A stretch of 64,000 bases of DNA from Cronobacter turicensis z3032 (lineage in GTDB: Bacteria > Pseudomonadota > Gammaproteobacteria > Enterobacterales > Enterobacteriaceae). Shown here piece by piece: positions 29,485-41,163 of the stretch (positions within the stretch are counted from its first letter, which is position 1; the number at the start of each line of letters is the position of its first letter). Location of the stretch: assembly GCA_000027065.2 (NCBI GenBank), contig FN543093.2:2856074-2920073 (forward strand), written 5' to 3'. The notes under the pieces are model-generated. The model searched no databases. It was not told the DNA's origin and worked only from the letters and a program-made list of their open reading frames with translations. Both the position numbers and the translations under genes were made by a program.

Positions 29485-32400
29485 TGCAGGTGTTACCTCC
29501 GAGCGCCACCGGCGGCCCGTCCCGCCTGTTTATTCTGCGCCCCGTCGCCACCACGCTACTGATGGTGGCTATCCTGCTTGCCGGGATCATCGGCTATCGC
29601 TTTTTGCCGGTCTCCGCCCTGCCGGAAGTAGACTACCCGACGATTCAGGTGGTGACGCTCTACCCCGGCGCCAGCCCGGATGTCGTGACCTCCGCCATTA
29701 CCGCGCCGCTGGAGCGCCAGTTCGGCCAGATGTCGGGCTTAAAGCAGATGGCCTCGCAAAGCGCGGGCGGCGCCTCGGTGGTGACGTTGCAGTTTCAGCT
29801 AACGCTGCCGCTGGATGTCGCCGAACAGGAGGTGCAGGCCGCCATTAACGCCGCCACCAACCTGCTGCCGGACGATCTCCCCAACCCGCCGGTCTACAGC
29901 AAAGTGAACCCGGCGGACCCACCGATTATGACGCTTGCGGTCACCTCGTCGGCGCTGCCGATGACCCAGGTGGAAGATATGGTGGAAACCCGCGTCGCGC
30001 AGCGTATCTCGCAGGTGACCGGCGTGGGGCTGGTGACGCTCTCCGGCGGGCAGCGTCCGGCGGTGCGGGTGAAGCTCAACGCGCAGGCGCTGGCGTCGCT
30101 GGGCATTGATAGCGAGACGGTGCGCACCGCCATTACCGGCGCGAACGTCAACTCGGCGAAGGGCAGTTTCGACGGCCCGGAGCGCGCAGTGACGCTCTCC
30201 GCGAACGATCAGATGAAATCCGCCGACGAGTACCGCAACCTGATCATCGCCTATAAGAACGGCGCGCCGGTGCGGCTTGGCGACGTGGCGACAGTCGAGC
30301 AAGGGGCGGAGAACGCCTGGCTTGGCGCATGGGCTAATAAACAGCCTGCGATTGTGATGAACGTCCAGCGCCAGCCGGGCGCCAACATCATCACCACCGC
30401 CGAAACCATTCAGAAACTTCTGCCGCAGCTTACGGAAAGCCTGCCGAAATCGGTGCAGGTGAAATTGCTGACCGATCGCACCACGAATATCAGCGCCTCG
30501 GTCAACGACACGCAGTTTGAGCTGATGCTGGCGATAGCGCTGGTGGTGATGATTATCTACCTGTTCCTGCGCAATATTCCGGCGACCATTATCCCGGCGG
30601 TGGCGGTGCCGCTGTCGCTGGTGGGCACCTTCGCGCTCATGGTGTTCCTCGATTTCTCCATCAATAACCTGACGCTGATGGCGCTGACCATTGCCACCGG
30701 GTTCGTGGTGGATGACGCCATTGTGGTGATTGAAAACATCTCACGCTATATCGAGAAAGGCGAAAAACCGCTGGCGGCCGCGCTCAAGGGCGCAGGCGAG
30801 ATAGGCTTTACCATTATCTCCCTGACCGTTTCGCTTATCGCCGTGCTGATCCCGCTACTGTTTATGGGCGATATCGTAGGCCGTCTGTTCCGCGAATTCG
30901 CGGTGACGCTGGCAGTGGCGATTTTGATCTCGGCCGTGGTGTCGCTGACGCTGACGCCGATGATGTGCGCGCGCATGTTAAGCCATGAATCGCTGCGCAA
31001 ACAGAACCGCTTCTCGCGCGCCTCAGAGCGCGTCATTAACCGTGTCATTGCCCGCTACGGCCAGCTCCTGAAGCGCGTACTGAACCATCCGTGGCTGACG
31101 CTCGGCGTCGCGTTCGGCACGCTGGCACTGACGGTGCTGCTGTGGGTTGTCATCCCGAAAGGCTTTTTCCCGGTGCAGGACAACGGCATCATCCAGGGCA
31201 CGTTGCAGGCGCCGCAGTCGGTGTCGTTCGCCAGCATGGCTGAACGCCAGCGCGCGGTGGCGGATATCATTCTGAAAGATCCGGCGGTGGAGAGCCTCAC
31301 CTCGTTTGTCGGCGTCGACGGCACCAACCCGTCGCTGAACAGCGCGCGGCTGCAAATCAACTTAAAACCGCTCGATGACCGTGACGACCGCGTGCAGACG
31401 GTTATTACGCGCCTCCAGGAGGCCGCGAGCCGCGTGCCGGGGGCAACGCTGTATCTGCAACCGATTCAGGATCTCACCATCGACACGCAGGTGAGCCGCA
31501 CGCAGTACCAGTTTACCCTCCAGGCCAATTCGCTGGAGGCGCTCAGCACCTGGGTGCCGAAACTGGTGGCGCGTCTGCAAACGCTGCCGCAGCTCGCGGA
31601 TGTCAGCAGCGACTGGCAGGACAAAGGTCTCGTGGCTTACGTGAATGTGGATCGCGCCAGCGCCAGCCGGCTTGGCATCAGCATGAGCGATGTCGATAAC
31701 GCGCTCTATAACGCCTTCGGCCAGCGGCTCATCTCCACCATTTACACTCAGGCCAACCAGTACCGGGTGGTGCTGGAGCACGACACCGCCGCCACGCCGG
31801 GCCTGTCGGCGCTTGACGGCATTCGACTGACCAGCAGCGACGGCGGCACGGTGCCGCTCAGCGCCATTGCGAAAGTCGAGCAGCGCTTCGGTCCGCTCAC
31901 GATTAACCATCTCGACCAGTTCCCGTCGACGACGATCTCTTTCAACGTGCCGGAAGAGTATTCGCTCGGCGACGCGGTAGAGGCCATCACCCAGGCGGAG
32001 GCGGATCTCGCCTTTCCGGCCGAGATAACCACCCAGTTCCAGGGCAGCACCCTCGCCTTCCAGGCGGCGCTTGGCAGCACTATCTGGTTGATTGTGGCGT
32101 CGGTGGTGGCGATGTATATCGTGCTCGGCGTGCTGTATGAGAGCTTTATCCACCCGATTACCATTCTCTCGACGCTGCCCACCGCGGGCGTCGGCGCGCT
32201 GCTGGCGTTGCTTATCGCCGGTGCCGAGCTGGACGTTATCGCCATCATCGGCATTATTCTGCTGATAGGCATCGTCAAGAAAAACGCCATCATGATGATC
32301 GACTTTGCGCTGGCCGCCGAGCGCGAACAGGGCATGACGCCGCGCGAGGCCATTTACCAGGCGTGCCTGCTGCGTTTTCGGCCTATCCTGATGACCACGC

Positions 32401-32606
32401 TCGCCGCGCTCCTCGGCGCGCTGCCGCTGATGCTCAGTACCGGCGTCGGCGCGGAGCTGCGCCGACCGCTCGGTATCGGCATGGTCGGCGGCCTGCTGGT
32501 AAGCCAGGTGTTGACGCTCTTTACCACGCCGGTGATTTACCTGCTGTTCGACCGCCTTGGCCACGCCGTTCGCCGCCGTCTGCCCGCGCGTGATGAGGAG
32601 GCGTAA
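29484..32606 (+). CDS. mdtB: RND multidrug efflux pump subunit MdtB
   Basis: Inner-membrane proton-driven pump subunit that forms a heterotrimer with MdtC (two MdtB with one MdtC in E. coli) and exports bile salts and novobiocin-type drugs. 1040 residues with the duplicated RND layout: a first TM helix, a large periplasmic loop, five to six TMs (about 340-540), then the same again. The proton-relay acidic pair is in [16 protein letters not shown] near residue 410. It is coupled to mdtA and directly abuts mdtC. Confidence 0.97.
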   Translation: MQVLPPSATGGPSRLFILRPVATTLLMVAILLAGIIGYRFLPVSALPEVDYPTIQVVTLYPGASPDVVTSAITAPLERQFGQMSGLKQMASQSAGGASVVTLQFQLTLPLDVAEQEVQAAINAATNLLPDDLPNPPVYSKVNPADPPIMTLAVTSSALPMTQVEDMVETRVAQRISQVTGVGLVTLSGGQRPAVRVKLNAQALASLGIDSETVRTAITGANVNSAKGSFDGPERAVTLSANDQMKSADEYRNLIIAYKNGAPVRLGDVATVEQGAENAWLGAWANKQPAIVMNVQRQPGANIITTAETIQKLLPQLTESLPKSVQVKLLTDRTTNISASVNDTQFELMLAIALVVMIIYLFLRNIPATIIPAVAVPLSLVGTFALMVFLDFSINNLTLMALTIATGFVVDDAIVVIENISRYIEKGEKPLAAALKGAGEIGFTIISLTVSLIAVLIPLLFMGDIVGRLFREFAVTLAVAILISAVVSLTLTPMMCARMLSHESLRKQNRFSRASERVINRVIARYGQLLKRVLNHPWLTLGVAFGTLALTVLLWVVIPKGFFPVQDNGIIQGTLQAPQSVSFASMAERQRAVADIILKDPAVESLTSFVGVDGTNPSLNSARLQINLKPLDDRDDRVQTVITRLQEAASRVPGATLYLQPIQDLTIDTQVSRTQYQFTLQANSLEALSTWVPKLVARLQTLPQLADVSSDWQDKGLVAYVNVDRASASRLGISMSDVDNALYNAFGQRLISTIYTQANQYRVVLEHDTAATPGLSALDGIRLTSSDGGTVPLSAIAKVEQRFGPLTINHLDQFPSTTISFNVPEEYSLGDAVEAITQAEADLAFPAEITTQFQGSTLAFQAALGSTIWLIVASVVAMYIVLGVLYESFIHPITILSTLPTAGVGALLALLIAGAELDVIAIIGIILLIGIVKKNAIMMIDFALAAEREQGMTPREAIYQACLLRFRPILMTTLAALLGALPLMLSTGVGAELRRPLGIGMVGGLLVSQVLTLFTTPVIYLLFDRLGHAVRRRLPARDEEA

Positions 32607-35600
32607 GTGAAGTTTTACGCGCTCTTTATCTACCGCCCGGTGGCGACGATTCTGCTTTCCATCGCCGTAACGCTCTGCGGCGTGCTTGGCTTCCGGCTGC
32701 TGCCGGTGGCCCCGCTGCCGCAGGTCGATTTCCCGGTGATCATGATAAGCGCCTCGCTGCCGGGCGCGTCGCCGGAAACCATGGCGTCGTCGGTCGCAAC
32801 GCCGCTTGAACGCTCGCTCGGGCGCATCGCAGGCGTCAACGAGATGACCTCCACCAGCTCGCTTGGCAGTACGCGCATCATTCTGGAGTTTAATTTCGAT
32901 CGCGATATCAACGGCGCGGCGCGCGACGTGCAGGCGGCGATCAACGCCGCGCAGAGCCTGCTGCCGAGCGGGATGCCCTCGCGCCCGACGTACCGCAAAG
33001 CGAACCCGTCCGATGCGCCGATCATGATCCTGACGCTCACCTCGGATACCTTCTCCCAGGGCGAGCTTTACGACTACGCCTCGACGCAACTCGCCCAGAC
33101 CATCGCACAGATTGACGGCGTGGGGGATGTCGATGTGGGCGGCAGCTCGCTGCCCGCCGTCAGGGTGGCGCTCAATCCGCAGGCGCTGTTTAACCAGGGC
33201 GTCTCGCTGGATACGGTGCGCAGCGCCATCAGCAACGCCAACGTGCGCCGTCCGCAGGGGGCGATAGAAGACACGCAGCGCCGCTGGCAGCTTCAGACCA
33301 ACGATGAACTCAAAACCGCCGCCGACTATGAGCCGCTGATCATTCACTACAATAACGGCGCGGCGGTGCATCTGCGCGATGTGGCGACCGTTACCGATTC
33401 GGTACAGGACGTGCGCAACGCGGGCATGACCAACGCCAAACCGGCCATTCTGCTGATGATCCGCAAGCTCCCGGAAGCCAATATTATCGAGACCGTGGAC
33501 AGGATCCGCGCCGCGCTGCCGGAGCTGCGTGAAACCATCCCCGCCGCCATTGATATGCAAATCGCGCAGGACCGCTCACCGACCATTCGCGCGTCGCTGG
33601 CGGAAGTGGAGCAGTCGCTGGCGATTTCCGTCGGTCTGGTGATTCTGGTGGTGTTCCTGTTTCTGCGCTCCGGGCGCGCGACGCTTATCCCCGCCGTCGC
33701 GGTGCCGGTATCGCTTATCGGCACCTTCGCCGCCATGTATCTGTGCGGCTTCAGCCTCAATAACCTCTCGTTAATGGCGCTCACCATCGCTACCGGTTTT
33801 GTGGTCGATGACGCCATCGTGGTGCTGGAGAATATCTCGCGCCATCTGGAGGCGGGCATGAAACCACTGCAGGCGGCGCTTCAGGGCGTGCGTGAAGTGG
33901 GCTTTACGGTGCTCTCCATGAGCCTGTCGCTGGTGGCGGTCTTTCTGCCGCTGCTGCTGATGGGCGGGCTGCCGGGGCGGCTGTTCCGGGAATTCGCCGT
34001 GACGCTCTCGGTCGCCATTGGGATTTCGCTGGTGGTGTCGCTGACGCTTACGCCGATGATGTGCGGCTGGCTGCTGAAGACCAAACCGCGTGAAGAGACG
34101 CGCCGTCGTGTCGGCGTGAACCGCCTGTTGCTGGCGCTGCAGGGCGGTTACGCCCGCTCGCTCGGCTGGGTGCTGAACCACGCCCGGCTGGTCGGGCTGG
34201 TGCTGCTGGCCACCATCGCGCTAAACGTCTGGCTCTATGTTTCCATTCCCAAAACCTTTTTCCCGGAGCAGGACACCGGGCGGCTGATGGGCGGCATTCA
34301 GGCTGACCAGAGCATTTCGTTCCAGGCGATGCGCGGCAAATTGCAGGATTTCATGAAAATCATTCGCGAAGATCCGGCGGTGGATAACGTCACTGGCTTT
34401 ACCGGCGGCTCGCGGGTGAACAGCGGCATGATGTTTATCTCGCTTAAACCGCTCGGCGAGCGCACCGAAAGCGCCCAGCAGGTCATTGACCGGCTGCGCA
34501 AAAAACTCGCGCGCGAGCCGGGGGCCAGCCTGTTTTTAATGGCGGTGCAGGATATTCGCGTCGGCGGGCGGCAGTCGAACGCCAGCTATCAATACACGCT
34601 GTTGTCAGACGATCTGGCGGCGCTGCGCGAATGGGAGCCAAAAATTCGTCAGGCGCTCGCTAAGCTGCCGCAGCTCGCGGATGTGAACTCCGATCAACAG
34701 GACAACGGCGCGGAAATGAGCCTGGTGTATGACCGCGAATCGATGGCGCGTCTGGGCATCAGCGTGCAGGACGCCAATAGCCTGCTGAATAACGCCTTCG
34801 GGCAGCGCCAGATTTCGACCATCTATCAGCCGCTTAATCAGTACAAAGTGGTGATGGAAGTCGACCCGCGTTATACGCAGGATATCAGCGCGCTGGATCA
34901 GATGTTCGTCATGAACAGCGAAGGTAAGCCGATTCCGCTCTCGTGGTTTGCAACATGGCGGCCCGCCAACGCGCCGCTGTCAGTTAACCATCAGGGGCTG
35001 TCGGCGGCGTCCACCATCGCGTTTAACCTGCCGACCGGCGTGTCGCTTTCGGAGGCCAGCGACGCCATTACCCGCACCATGACCTCCCTTGGGGTGCCGT
35101 CGTCGGTGCGCGGCAGCTTCGCGGGTACGGCGCAGGTTTTCCAGGAGACGATGAATTCGCAGGTGATCTTAATCCTCGCGGCTATCGCCACGGTCTATAT
35201 CGTGCTGGGGATTTTGTATGAGAGCTACGTGCATCCGCTGACCATTCTCTCCACGCTCCCGTCGGCGGGCGTCGGCGCGCTGCTGGCCCTGGAGGCGTTT
35301 GACGCCCCGTTTAGCCTTATCGCGCTTATCGGTATTATGCTATTGATTGGTATCGTGAAGAAGAACGCGATACTGATGGTGGACTTCGCGCTGGAGGCCC
35401 AGCGCAACGGCCAGCTCAGCGCCCGCGACGCCATTTTCCAGGCCTGCCTGCTGCGTTTTCGTCCGATCATGATGACGACGCTGGCGGCGCTGTTCGGCGC
35501 GTTGCCGCTGATGATTGCAAGCGGTGACGGCGCGGAATTGCGCCAGCCGCTCGGGATTACGATCGTCGGCGGTCTGGTGATGAGCCAGTTGCTGACGCTC

Positions 35601-35696
35601 TATACCACGCCGGTGGTCTACCTCTTCTTCGACAGACTGCGCCTGCGTTTTACGCGCCGGGCGAAACCTGAGGACACCCTGACCGCGAGCGAATAA
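32607..35696 (+). CDS. mdtC: RND multidrug efflux pump subunit MdtC
   Basis: Partner of MdtB in the heterotrimeric pump. 1029 residues (E. coli 1025), with the same 12-TM RND architecture and the relay motif [17 protein letters not shown]. It starts with GTG (32607) immediately after the mdtB TAA, with GAGGAGG upstream inside mdtB as ribosome-binding site. It shares extended similarity with mdtB from gene duplication. Confidence 0.97.
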   Translation: MKFYALFIYRPVATILLSIAVTLCGVLGFRLLPVAPLPQVDFPVIMISASLPGASPETMASSVATPLERSLGRIAGVNEMTSTSSLGSTRIILEFNFDRDINGAARDVQAAINAAQSLLPSGMPSRPTYRKANPSDAPIMILTLTSDTFSQGELYDYASTQLAQTIAQIDGVGDVDVGGSSLPAVRVALNPQALFNQGVSLDTVRSAISNANVRRPQGAIEDTQRRWQLQTNDELKTAADYEPLIIHYNNGAAVHLRDVATVTDSVQDVRNAGMTNAKPAILLMIRKLPEANIIETVDRIRAALPELRETIPAAIDMQIAQDRSPTIRASLAEVEQSLAISVGLVILVVFLFLRSGRATLIPAVAVPVSLIGTFAAMYLCGFSLNNLSLMALTIATGFVVDDAIVVLENISRHLEAGMKPLQAALQGVREVGFTVLSMSLSLVAVFLPLLLMGGLPGRLFREFAVTLSVAIGISLVVSLTLTPMMCGWLLKTKPREETRRRVGVNRLLLALQGGYARSLGWVLNHARLVGLVLLATIALNVWLYVSIPKTFFPEQDTGRLMGGIQADQSISFQAMRGKLQDFMKIIREDPAVDNVTGFTGGSRVNSGMMFISLKPLGERTESAQQVIDRLRKKLAREPGASLFLMAVQDIRVGGRQSNASYQYTLLSDDLAALREWEPKIRQALAKLPQLADVNSDQQDNGAEMSLVYDRESMARLGISVQDANSLLNNAFGQRQISTIYQPLNQYKVVMEVDPRYTQDISALDQMFVMNSEGKPIPLSWFATWRPANAPLSVNHQGLSAASTIAFNLPTGVSLSEASDAITRTMTSLGVPSSVRGSFAGTAQVFQETMNSQVILILAAIATVYIVLGILYESYVHPLTILSTLPSAGVGALLALEAFDAPFSLIALIGIMLLIGIVKKNAILMVDFALEAQRNGQLSARDAIFQACLLRFRPIMMTTLAALFGALPLMIASGDGAELRQPLGITIVGGLVMSQLLTLYTTPVVYLFFDRLRLRFTRRAKPEDTLTASE

Positions 35697-35699
35697 TTT

Positions 35700-37115
35700 A
35701 TGACCGACCTGCCCCAGAACGTGCGCTGGCAATTGTGGATCGTCGCCTTCGGCTTTTTTATGCAGGCGCTGGATACCACTATCGTCAATACCGCCCTCCC
35801 CTCAATGGCCGCAAGCCTCGGGGAGAGCCCGCTGCGGATGCATATGGTTATCGTCGCGTATGTGCTGACGGTGGCGGTGATGCTGCCCGCGAGCGGCTGG
35901 CTGGCGGACCGCGTCGGGGTGCGCAACATCTTCTTCAGCGCCATTGTGCTGTTCACGCTCGGATCGCTCTTTTGCGCGCAGTCGTCGACGCTCAATGAGC
36001 TGGTGGCGGCGCGGGTGCTACAGGGCGTCGGCGGCGCGATGATGGTGCCGGTCGGCAGGCTGACGGTGATGAAAATCGTTCCGCGCGATCAATACATGGC
36101 GGCGATGACGTTTGTGACGCTCCCCGGCCAGGTGGGGCCGCTGCTCGGCCCGGCGCTCGGCGGGTTGCTGGTGGAGTACGCCTCCTGGCACTGGATCTTT
36201 TTCATCAACCTGCCGGTAGGGATTGCGGGCGCCGCCGCAACGCTCTGGCTGATGCCGAACTACACCATGCAGACGCGGCGTTTCGATTTCTCCGGTTTTG
36301 TGCTGCTCGCCTTCGGCATGGCGGCGCTGACCATTGCGCTCGACGGCTACCGCAGCACCGGCCTCTCCCCTGCCGGACTCGGCGCGCTGGTGGCGGGCGG
36401 CAGCGCGGCCCTGCTGTTCTACCTGTGGCACGCGCGCGGCAACGAGCGGGCGTTATTCAGCCTGGGGCTTTTCCATACCCGTACCTTTTCGCTCGGGCTG
36501 TTCGGCAGTTTATGTGGACGCATCGGCAGCGGCATGTTGCCGTTTATGACGCCGGTGTTTTTACAGATTGGGCTTGGCTTTTCACCGTTTCACGCCGGGC
36601 TGATGATGATCCCGATGGTGCTTGGCAGCATGGGAATGAAACGCATCGTGGTGCAGGTGGTAAACCGCTTTGGCTATCGCCATGTGCTGGTGGCCTCGAC
36701 GCTTGCGCTGGCGCTGGTGAGCCTGCTGTTTATGGGCGTGGCGCTGGCGGGTTGGTACTGGCTGTTGCCGGTGGTGATGCTCTTTCAGGGGATGGTGAAC
36801 TCGGTGCGGTTCTCGACGATGAATACGCTGACGCTGCGCGATCTGCCCGATGCCATGGCGAGCAGCGGCAATAGCCTGCTGTCGATGGTGATGCAACTCT
36901 CCATGAGCGTAGGGGTCAGTATCGCGGGCCTGCTGCTGGGCGCGTTTGGCCACAACCAGCTGGCCGCTGACAGCAGCGACGCCCACGGCGTCTTTTTCTG
37001 GACATACCTGTGCATGGCGCTAATTATCGCCGTTCCGGCGCTGGTGTTTGCTCGCGTACCTGACGATGTCAGTAAAAACGCCGTCATCGCACGGCGTAAA
37101 AGGAGTGCTTCATGA
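35700..37115 (+). CDS. mdtD: Major facilitator superfamily transporter MdtD
   Basis: A 471-residue DHA2-type (about 14 TM) MFS permease in the mdtABC-baeSR operon, the same length as in E. coli. Its opening [20 protein letters not shown] carries the D-x-T-I-V-N-x-A-L-P motif of this drug/H+ antiporter family. In E. coli mdtD does not contribute to MdtABC resistance, so a separate substrate, perhaps a metabolite such as citrate, is likely. It starts 3 nt after mdtC and overlaps baeS by 4 nt. Confidence 0.95.
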   Translation: MTDLPQNVRWQLWIVAFGFFMQALDTTIVNTALPSMAASLGESPLRMHMVIVAYVLTVAVMLPASGWLADRVGVRNIFFSAIVLFTLGSLFCAQSSTLNELVAARVLQGVGGAMMVPVGRLTVMKIVPRDQYMAAMTFVTLPGQVGPLLGPALGGLLVEYASWHWIFFINLPVGIAGAAATLWLMPNYTMQTRRFDFSGFVLLAFGMAALTIALDGYRSTGLSPAGLGALVAGGSAALLFYLWHARGNERALFSLGLFHTRTFSLGLFGSLCGRIGSGMLPFMTPVFLQIGLGFSPFHAGLMMIPMVLGSMGMKRIVVQVVNRFGYRHVLVASTLALALVSLLFMGVALAGWYWLLPVVMLFQGMVNSVRFSTMNTLTLRDLPDAMASSGNSLLSMVMQLSMSVGVSIAGLLLGAFGHNQLAADSSDAHGVFFWTYLCMALIIAVPALVFARVPDDVSKNAVIARRKRSAS

Positions 37116-38539
37116 GGTTCTGGCGGCCCGGCATTACGGGCAAGCTGTTTTTAGCCATTTTCGCCACCTGTATCCTGCTCTTGATAACGATGCACTGGGC
37201 GGTGCGCTTTAGCTTTGAGCGCGGCTTCATCGACTATATCAAACACGGCAACGAGCAGCGGCTGGCGCTGTTAAGCGACGCGCTGAGCGATCAGTATCAG
37301 CAGCACGGCGACTGGGGTTTTCTGCGCCATAACGATCGCGTGGTGTTCCAGATTTTACGCTCTTTCGAGCGTGAGAACGCCCACGACGGCCCGCCACCGC
37401 CGCCGGACGGCAGGCCGCCGCCCCATATGCCCCCGCACGGCTGGCGCACGCAGTTCTGGGTGGTGGATGCCGAACAGAATGTGCTGGTCGGCCCACGGTC
37501 GCCGGTGCCGCAGGATGGCGCGCGGCGCGCCATTGTCGTTGACGGCAAACGCGTCGGCTGGGTCATCGCCTCGCCGGTCGAGCGTCTGACGCGCAGTACC
37601 GATATCAACTTCGATAAACAGCAGCGGCGCACCAGCTGGCTTATCGTCGCGCTCTCGACGCTGCTCGCGGCGGCCGCCACCTTGCTACTCGCCCGCGGCC
37701 TGCTGGCCCCCGTGAAACGGCTGGTGGAAGGCACCCATCGTCTGGCGGCAGGCGATTTCACTACCCGCGTCGTCGCCACCGGGCAGGATGAGCTGGGGCG
37801 ACTGGCGCAGGATTTCAACCAGCTCGCCAGTACGCTTGAGAAAAACCAGCAGATGCGCCAGGCGTTTATGGCGGACATCTCCCATGAGCTACGCACGCCG
37901 CTGGCGGTGCTGCGTGGCGAGCTGGAGGCGATTCAGGACGGCGTGCGCCAGTTTACGCCGGAATCGGTCGCCTCGTTGCAGGCGGAAGTGGGCACGCTGA
38001 CCAAACTGGTGGATGACCTGCACCAGCTGTCGCTCTCTGACGAAGGCGCCCTCGCCTACCAGAAAAAGCCGCTGGAGATCGTGGCGTTGATTGAGGTGGC
38101 TGCGGGCGCGTTCCGCGAGCGTTTTGCCGCGCGCGGGCTGACGCTGAATTTGTCGATGCCGGAAAACGTGACGCTTTTTGGCGATCGCGACCGTCTGATG
38201 CAGCTTTTTAATAATCTGCTGGAAAACAGCCTGCGCTACACGGACGCGGGCGGCGGGCTGCTGATTCAGGGCGAGCGTCAGGCGCAGCGCTTTGTGCTGC
38301 GGTTTAGCGACAGCACGCCGGGCGTGAGCGATGAACAGCTCGCGAAACTGTTTGAGCGCTTTTACCGGGCGGAAGGCTCGCGTAACCGCGCCAGCGGCGG
38401 CTCGGGCCTCGGCCTTGCCATCTGCGCCAATATTGTGGCGGCGCATGGCGGGACGATTACTGCCGATCATTCTTCATCAGGTGGTGTTAGCATCACCGTA
38501 TCCTTACCGCTTGATGCCGTACTTCCGGGAGACGTATGA
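37112..38539 (+). CDS. baeS: Envelope-stress sensor histidine kinase BaeS
   Basis: Inner-membrane sensor kinase responding to envelope stress and compounds such as indole and metals, phosphorylating BaeR. 475 residues (E. coli 467): TM1 near 12-32, a periplasmic domain to about 165, TM2 near 170-190, HAMP, HisKA with [20 protein letters not shown] (phospho-His near residue 259), then HATPase_c with NLLENSLRY and GGSGLGLAI. The periplasmic domain carries a proline-rich stretch around residues 91-109 ([19 protein letters not shown]), longer than I recall in E. coli. ATGA overlaps couple it to mdtD and baeR. Confidence 0.96.
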   Translation: MRFWRPGITGKLFLAIFATCILLLITMHWAVRFSFERGFIDYIKHGNEQRLALLSDALSDQYQQHGDWGFLRHNDRVVFQILRSFERENAHDGPPPPPDGRPPPHMPPHGWRTQFWVVDAEQNVLVGPRSPVPQDGARRAIVVDGKRVGWVIASPVERLTRSTDINFDKQQRRTSWLIVALSTLLAAAATLLLARGLLAPVKRLVEGTHRLAAGDFTTRVVATGQDELGRLAQDFNQLASTLEKNQQMRQAFMADISHELRTPLAVLRGELEAIQDGVRQFTPESVASLQAEVGTLTKLVDDLHQLSLSDEGALAYQKKPLEIVALIEVAAGAFRERFAARGLTLNLSMPENVTLFGDRDRLMQLFNNLLENSLRYTDAGGGLLIQGERQAQRFVLRFSDSTPGVSDEQLAKLFERFYRAEGSRNRASGGSGLGLAICANIVAAHGGTITADHSSSGGVSITVSLPLDAVLPGDV

Positions 38540-39258
38540 CAGAGTTACCGATTAACGACAAAACCCCGCGCATTCTGGTTGTCGAGGATGAGCCCAAACT
38601 CGGCGCGCTGCTGGTGGATTACCTGCGGGCGGCCAGCTACGCGCCCACGCTGATTAACCATGGCGATCAGGTGCTGCCGTATGTACGCCAGACGCCGCCG
38701 GATTTGATTCTGCTGGATCTGATGCTGCCCGGCACCGACGGGCTGACGCTGTGCCGCGAAATCCGTCGCTTCTCTGAGGTGCCGATTGTGATGGTCACGG
38801 CCAGAATCGAAGAGATTGACCGCCTGCTGGGGCTTGAGATCGGCGCCGATGATTACATCTGCAAGCCCTTTAGCCCCCGCGAGGTGGTGGCGCGCGTGAA
38901 AACGATCCTGCGCCGCTGCAAGCCGCAACGCGATCTGCAAACGCTTGACGCTCAGAGCCCGCTGGTTATTGATGAAGGACGTTTCCAGGCGAGCTGGCGG
39001 CAGAAGCCGCTCGATCTGACCCCCGCCGAATTCCGGCTGCTGAAGACGCTCTCCAGTGAGCCTGGCAAAGTGTTTTCCCGCGAGCAGTTGCTGAATCACC
39101 TGTATGACGATTATCGCGTGGTGACCGACCGCACGATCGACAGTCATATCAAAAACTTGCGCCGCAAGCTGGAAGCGCTGGACGACGATCAGCCGTTTAT
39201 CCGCGCCGTATACGGCGTGGGCTATCGCTGGGAAGCCGACGCGGGCCGGGTGGTGTAG
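38536..39258 (+). CDS. baeR: Response regulator BaeR
   Basis: OmpR-family regulator activating mdtABCD and envelope-stress genes. 240 residues. Receiver domain: [12 protein letters not shown] acidic pocket, phospho-acceptor Asp near residue 60 in [13 protein letters not shown], and lysine in [11 protein letters not shown]. The winged-helix DNA-binding domain begins about residue 140 and ends [20 protein letters not shown]. It overlaps baeS by 4 nt and is last in the operon. Confidence 0.97.
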   Translation: MTELPINDKTPRILVVEDEPKLGALLVDYLRAASYAPTLINHGDQVLPYVRQTPPDLILLDLMLPGTDGLTLCREIRRFSEVPIVMVTARIEEIDRLLGLEIGADDYICKPFSPREVVARVKTILRRCKPQRDLQTLDAQSPLVIDEGRFQASWRQKPLDLTPAEFRLLKTLSSEPGKVFSREQLLNHLYDDYRVVTDRTIDSHIKNLRRKLEALDDDQPFIRAVYGVGYRWEADAGRVV

Positions 39259-39269
39259 AGATAATCGCT

Positions 39270-39333
39270 GGCGGGTGCGGGTTGCATGGCGGGTGCGGGT
39301 TGCATGGCGGGTGCGGGTTGCATGGCGGGTGCG
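39270..39333. repeat. 18-bp tandem repeat downstream of baeR
   Basis: Three perfect copies of GGCGGGTGCGGGTTGCAT (39270-39287, 39288-39305, 39306-39323) are followed by a 10-bp partial copy that runs into the dispersed repeat beginning at 39324. It is non-coding and directly follows the baeR stop. Slippage within a dispersed-repeat border is the simplest origin. Confidence 0.92.
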
Positions 39334-39411
39334 CTGCGCTTACCCGCCCTACAGAAAAGTGTTAACCCGATGCCTCGGTTTCGTAGGGTGGGTAAGCGCA
39401 GCGCACCCGCC
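39324..39411. repeat. Inverted pair of dispersed 29-bp repeats between baeR and trhP
   Basis: GGCGGGTGCGCTGCGCTTAC followed by CCGCCCTAC (39324-39352) and its inverse GTAGGGTGGGTAAGCGCAGC followed by GCACCCGCC (39383-39411) enclose 30 bp. They form a long near-perfect hairpin with one mismatched position. The same unit occurs at 42098-42126 and 42201-42229. E. coli yegP, which sits between baeR and yegQ there, is not found in this 293-bp spacer. Confidence 0.88.
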
Positions 39412-39551
39412 GTCACGTTCATAAGCCCCCATAACGGTTTGCACGCCCAGGCTGCGGGCGCTACAATTCCCGCCCTTAACGTGGGGGTAAACGTGCCCCC
39501 GACCGCTTCACTGTTGAAGCGGGTCTGACCTGTCATCAGAACGAGTTCATC

Positions 39552-40913
39552 ATGTTTAAACCAGAATTACTGTCGCCTGCGGGAACGCTGAAAAATATGC
39601 GTTACGCCTTCGCCTATGGCGCCGATGCCGTCTACGCCGGCCAGCCGCGCTACTCGCTGCGCGTGCGCAATAACGAATTCAACCACGAGAATTTGCAGCT
39701 CGGCATTAATGAAGCCCATGCGCTGGGCAAAAAATTCTACGTGGTAGTTAACATTGCGCCGCACAACGCCAAGCTGAAAACCTTTATTCGCGATCTCAAA
39801 CCTGTTGTGGAGATGGGTCCGGATGCGCTGATTATGTCCGATCCGGGGCTTATCATGCTGGTGCGCGAGCACTTCCCGCAGATGGATATCCACCTTTCGG
39901 TGCAGGCTAACGCGGTGAACTGGGCGACGGTAAAATTCTGGCAGCAGATGGGGCTGACGCGCGTCATTCTTTCCCGCGAGCTGTCGCTGGAAGAAATTGC
40001 TGAAATCCGCGAACAGGTGCCGGAAATGGAGCTGGAAATCTTCGTCCACGGCGCGCTCTGCATGGCCTATTCCGGCCGCTGCCTGCTTTCCGGCTACATC
40101 AATAAACGCGATCCGAACCAGGGCACCTGCACCAACGCCTGCCGCTGGGAATATAACGTTCAGGAAGGCAAAGAGGACAGCATCGGCAATATCGTGCATA
40201 TCCATGAGCCGATCCCGGTGCAGAACGTCGAGCCGACGCTCGGCATCGGCGCGCCGACCGACAAAGTCTTTATGATTGAAGAGGCCCAGCGCCCTGGTGA
40301 ATACATGACCGCGTTCGAAGATGAACATGGCACGTACATTATGAACTCCAAAGATCTGCGCGCGATCCAGCACGTCGAGCGGCTCACGAAGATGGGCGTC
40401 CACTCGCTGAAAATCGAAGGCCGCACCAAATCGTTCTACTACTGCGCCCGCACCGCCCAGGTCTATCGCCGCGCGATTGACGACGCCGCCGCTGGCAAGC
40501 CGTTCGACCCGAGCCTGCTGGAGACGCTCGAAGGCCTGGCGCACCGCGGCTACACCGAAGGTTTTCTGCGCCGTCACACCCACGACGACTATCAGAATTA
40601 TGACTATGGCTACTCGGTATCGGACCGTCAGCAATTCGTAGGCGAGTTTACCGGCGAACGCAACGGCGCGCTGGCCGCGGTGGCGGTGAAAAACAAGTTT
40701 TCCATCGGCGACAGCCTGGAGCTAATGACGCCGCAGGGCAATGTCAGCTTTACGCTTGAGCATATGGAAAACGCCAAAGGCGAGAAAATGGACGTGGCGC
40801 CGGGAGACGGATACACCATCTGGATGCCGGTTCCGGAAGATTTAGCACTGGAATATGCGCTGTTGATGCGTAATTTCTCTGGCCAGACCACCAGACATCC
40901 ATACGGCAAATAA
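39552..40913 (+). CDS. trhP: tRNA hydroxylation protein TrhP (YegQ), U32 family
   Basis: A 453-residue U32-family protein, the same length as E. coli YegQ/TrhP, which acts in prephenate-dependent formation of 5-hydroxyuridine at tRNA position 34. It begins MFKPELLSPAGTLKNMRYAF and contains the U32 signature ELEIFVHGALCMAYSGRCLL (about residues 159-178) with the following cysteines (CTNACRWEY) that likely bind an iron-sulfur cluster. The older 'peptidase' label is not supported. No partner gene is adjacent; its 3' flank holds cyaR. Confidence 0.94.
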   Translation: MFKPELLSPAGTLKNMRYAFAYGADAVYAGQPRYSLRVRNNEFNHENLQLGINEAHALGKKFYVVVNIAPHNAKLKTFIRDLKPVVEMGPDALIMSDPGLIMLVREHFPQMDIHLSVQANAVNWATVKFWQQMGLTRVILSRELSLEEIAEIREQVPEMELEIFVHGALCMAYSGRCLLSGYINKRDPNQGTCTNACRWEYNVQEGKEDSIGNIVHIHEPIPVQNVEPTLGIGAPTDKVFMIEEAQRPGEYMTAFEDEHGTYIMNSKDLRAIQHVERLTKMGVHSLKIEGRTKSFYYCARTAQVYRRAIDDAAAGKPFDPSLLETLEGLAHRGYTEGFLRRHTHDDYQNYDYGYSVSDRQQFVGEFTGERNGALAAVAVKNKFSIGDSLELMTPQGNVSFTLEHMENAKGEKMDVAPGDGYTIWMPVPEDLALEYALLMRNFSGQTTRHPYGK

Positions 40914-40944
40914 TTTATAAGGGTTATTTTTACTGCGCGAATGT

Positions 40945-40966
40945 TTCTTCGAATGGGATCACAAAC
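40945..40966 (+). promoter_or_regulatory. CRP-like site upstream of cyaR
   Basis: A TTCGA-N6-TCACA core (TTCGA 40948-40952, TCACA 40959-40963) gives a strong right half and weak left half of the CRP consensus. Its centre is about 42 bp before the predicted cyaR start, a class II activator position, upstream of a -10 TATTAT at 40985-40990. CyaR in E. coli is CRP-activated. Confidence 0.65.
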
Positions 40967-40997
40967 CGTTATGTTTAAAGCGGTTATTATCCCTGGC

Positions 40998-41085
40998 GCT
41001 GAAAAACATAAACCATAAATGCCCGATGTACCAGGAACCACCTCCTTCAGCCTGCGTAATCTCCCTTACGCAGGCTTATTTTTTT
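40998..41085 (+). ncRNA. cyaR: Small regulatory RNA CyaR (RyeE)
   Basis: Begins GCTGAAAAACATAAACCATA and contains the accessible core ACCAGGAACCACCTCCTT that pairs with ribosome-binding sites of targets such as ompX, luxS and nadE. It ends in the terminator hairpin GCCTGCGTAA-TCTCCC-TTACGCAGGC followed by a T-run. It is about 88 nt (E. coli 87) and located after trhP (yegQ), as in E. coli. It is an Hfq-dependent RNA by family and is induced through CRP. Confidence 0.96.
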
Positions 41086-41163
41086 GTCCTTTCAGTCAGT
41101 TCTTAAGCGACTCGCCAGACTCTGCGATAAACTCTGTGAATCGGTATTCACTGGAGTGCATTC

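Noticed and set aside
31362..33560. 732-codon open frame antisense to mdtB/mdtC
   Set aside because: Shadow of two certain RND genes; composition is that of an antisense frame.
39270..39333. Possible CRISPR array
   Set aside because: The 18-bp units are directly adjacent without spacers and no cas genes are near, so it is a tandem repeat.
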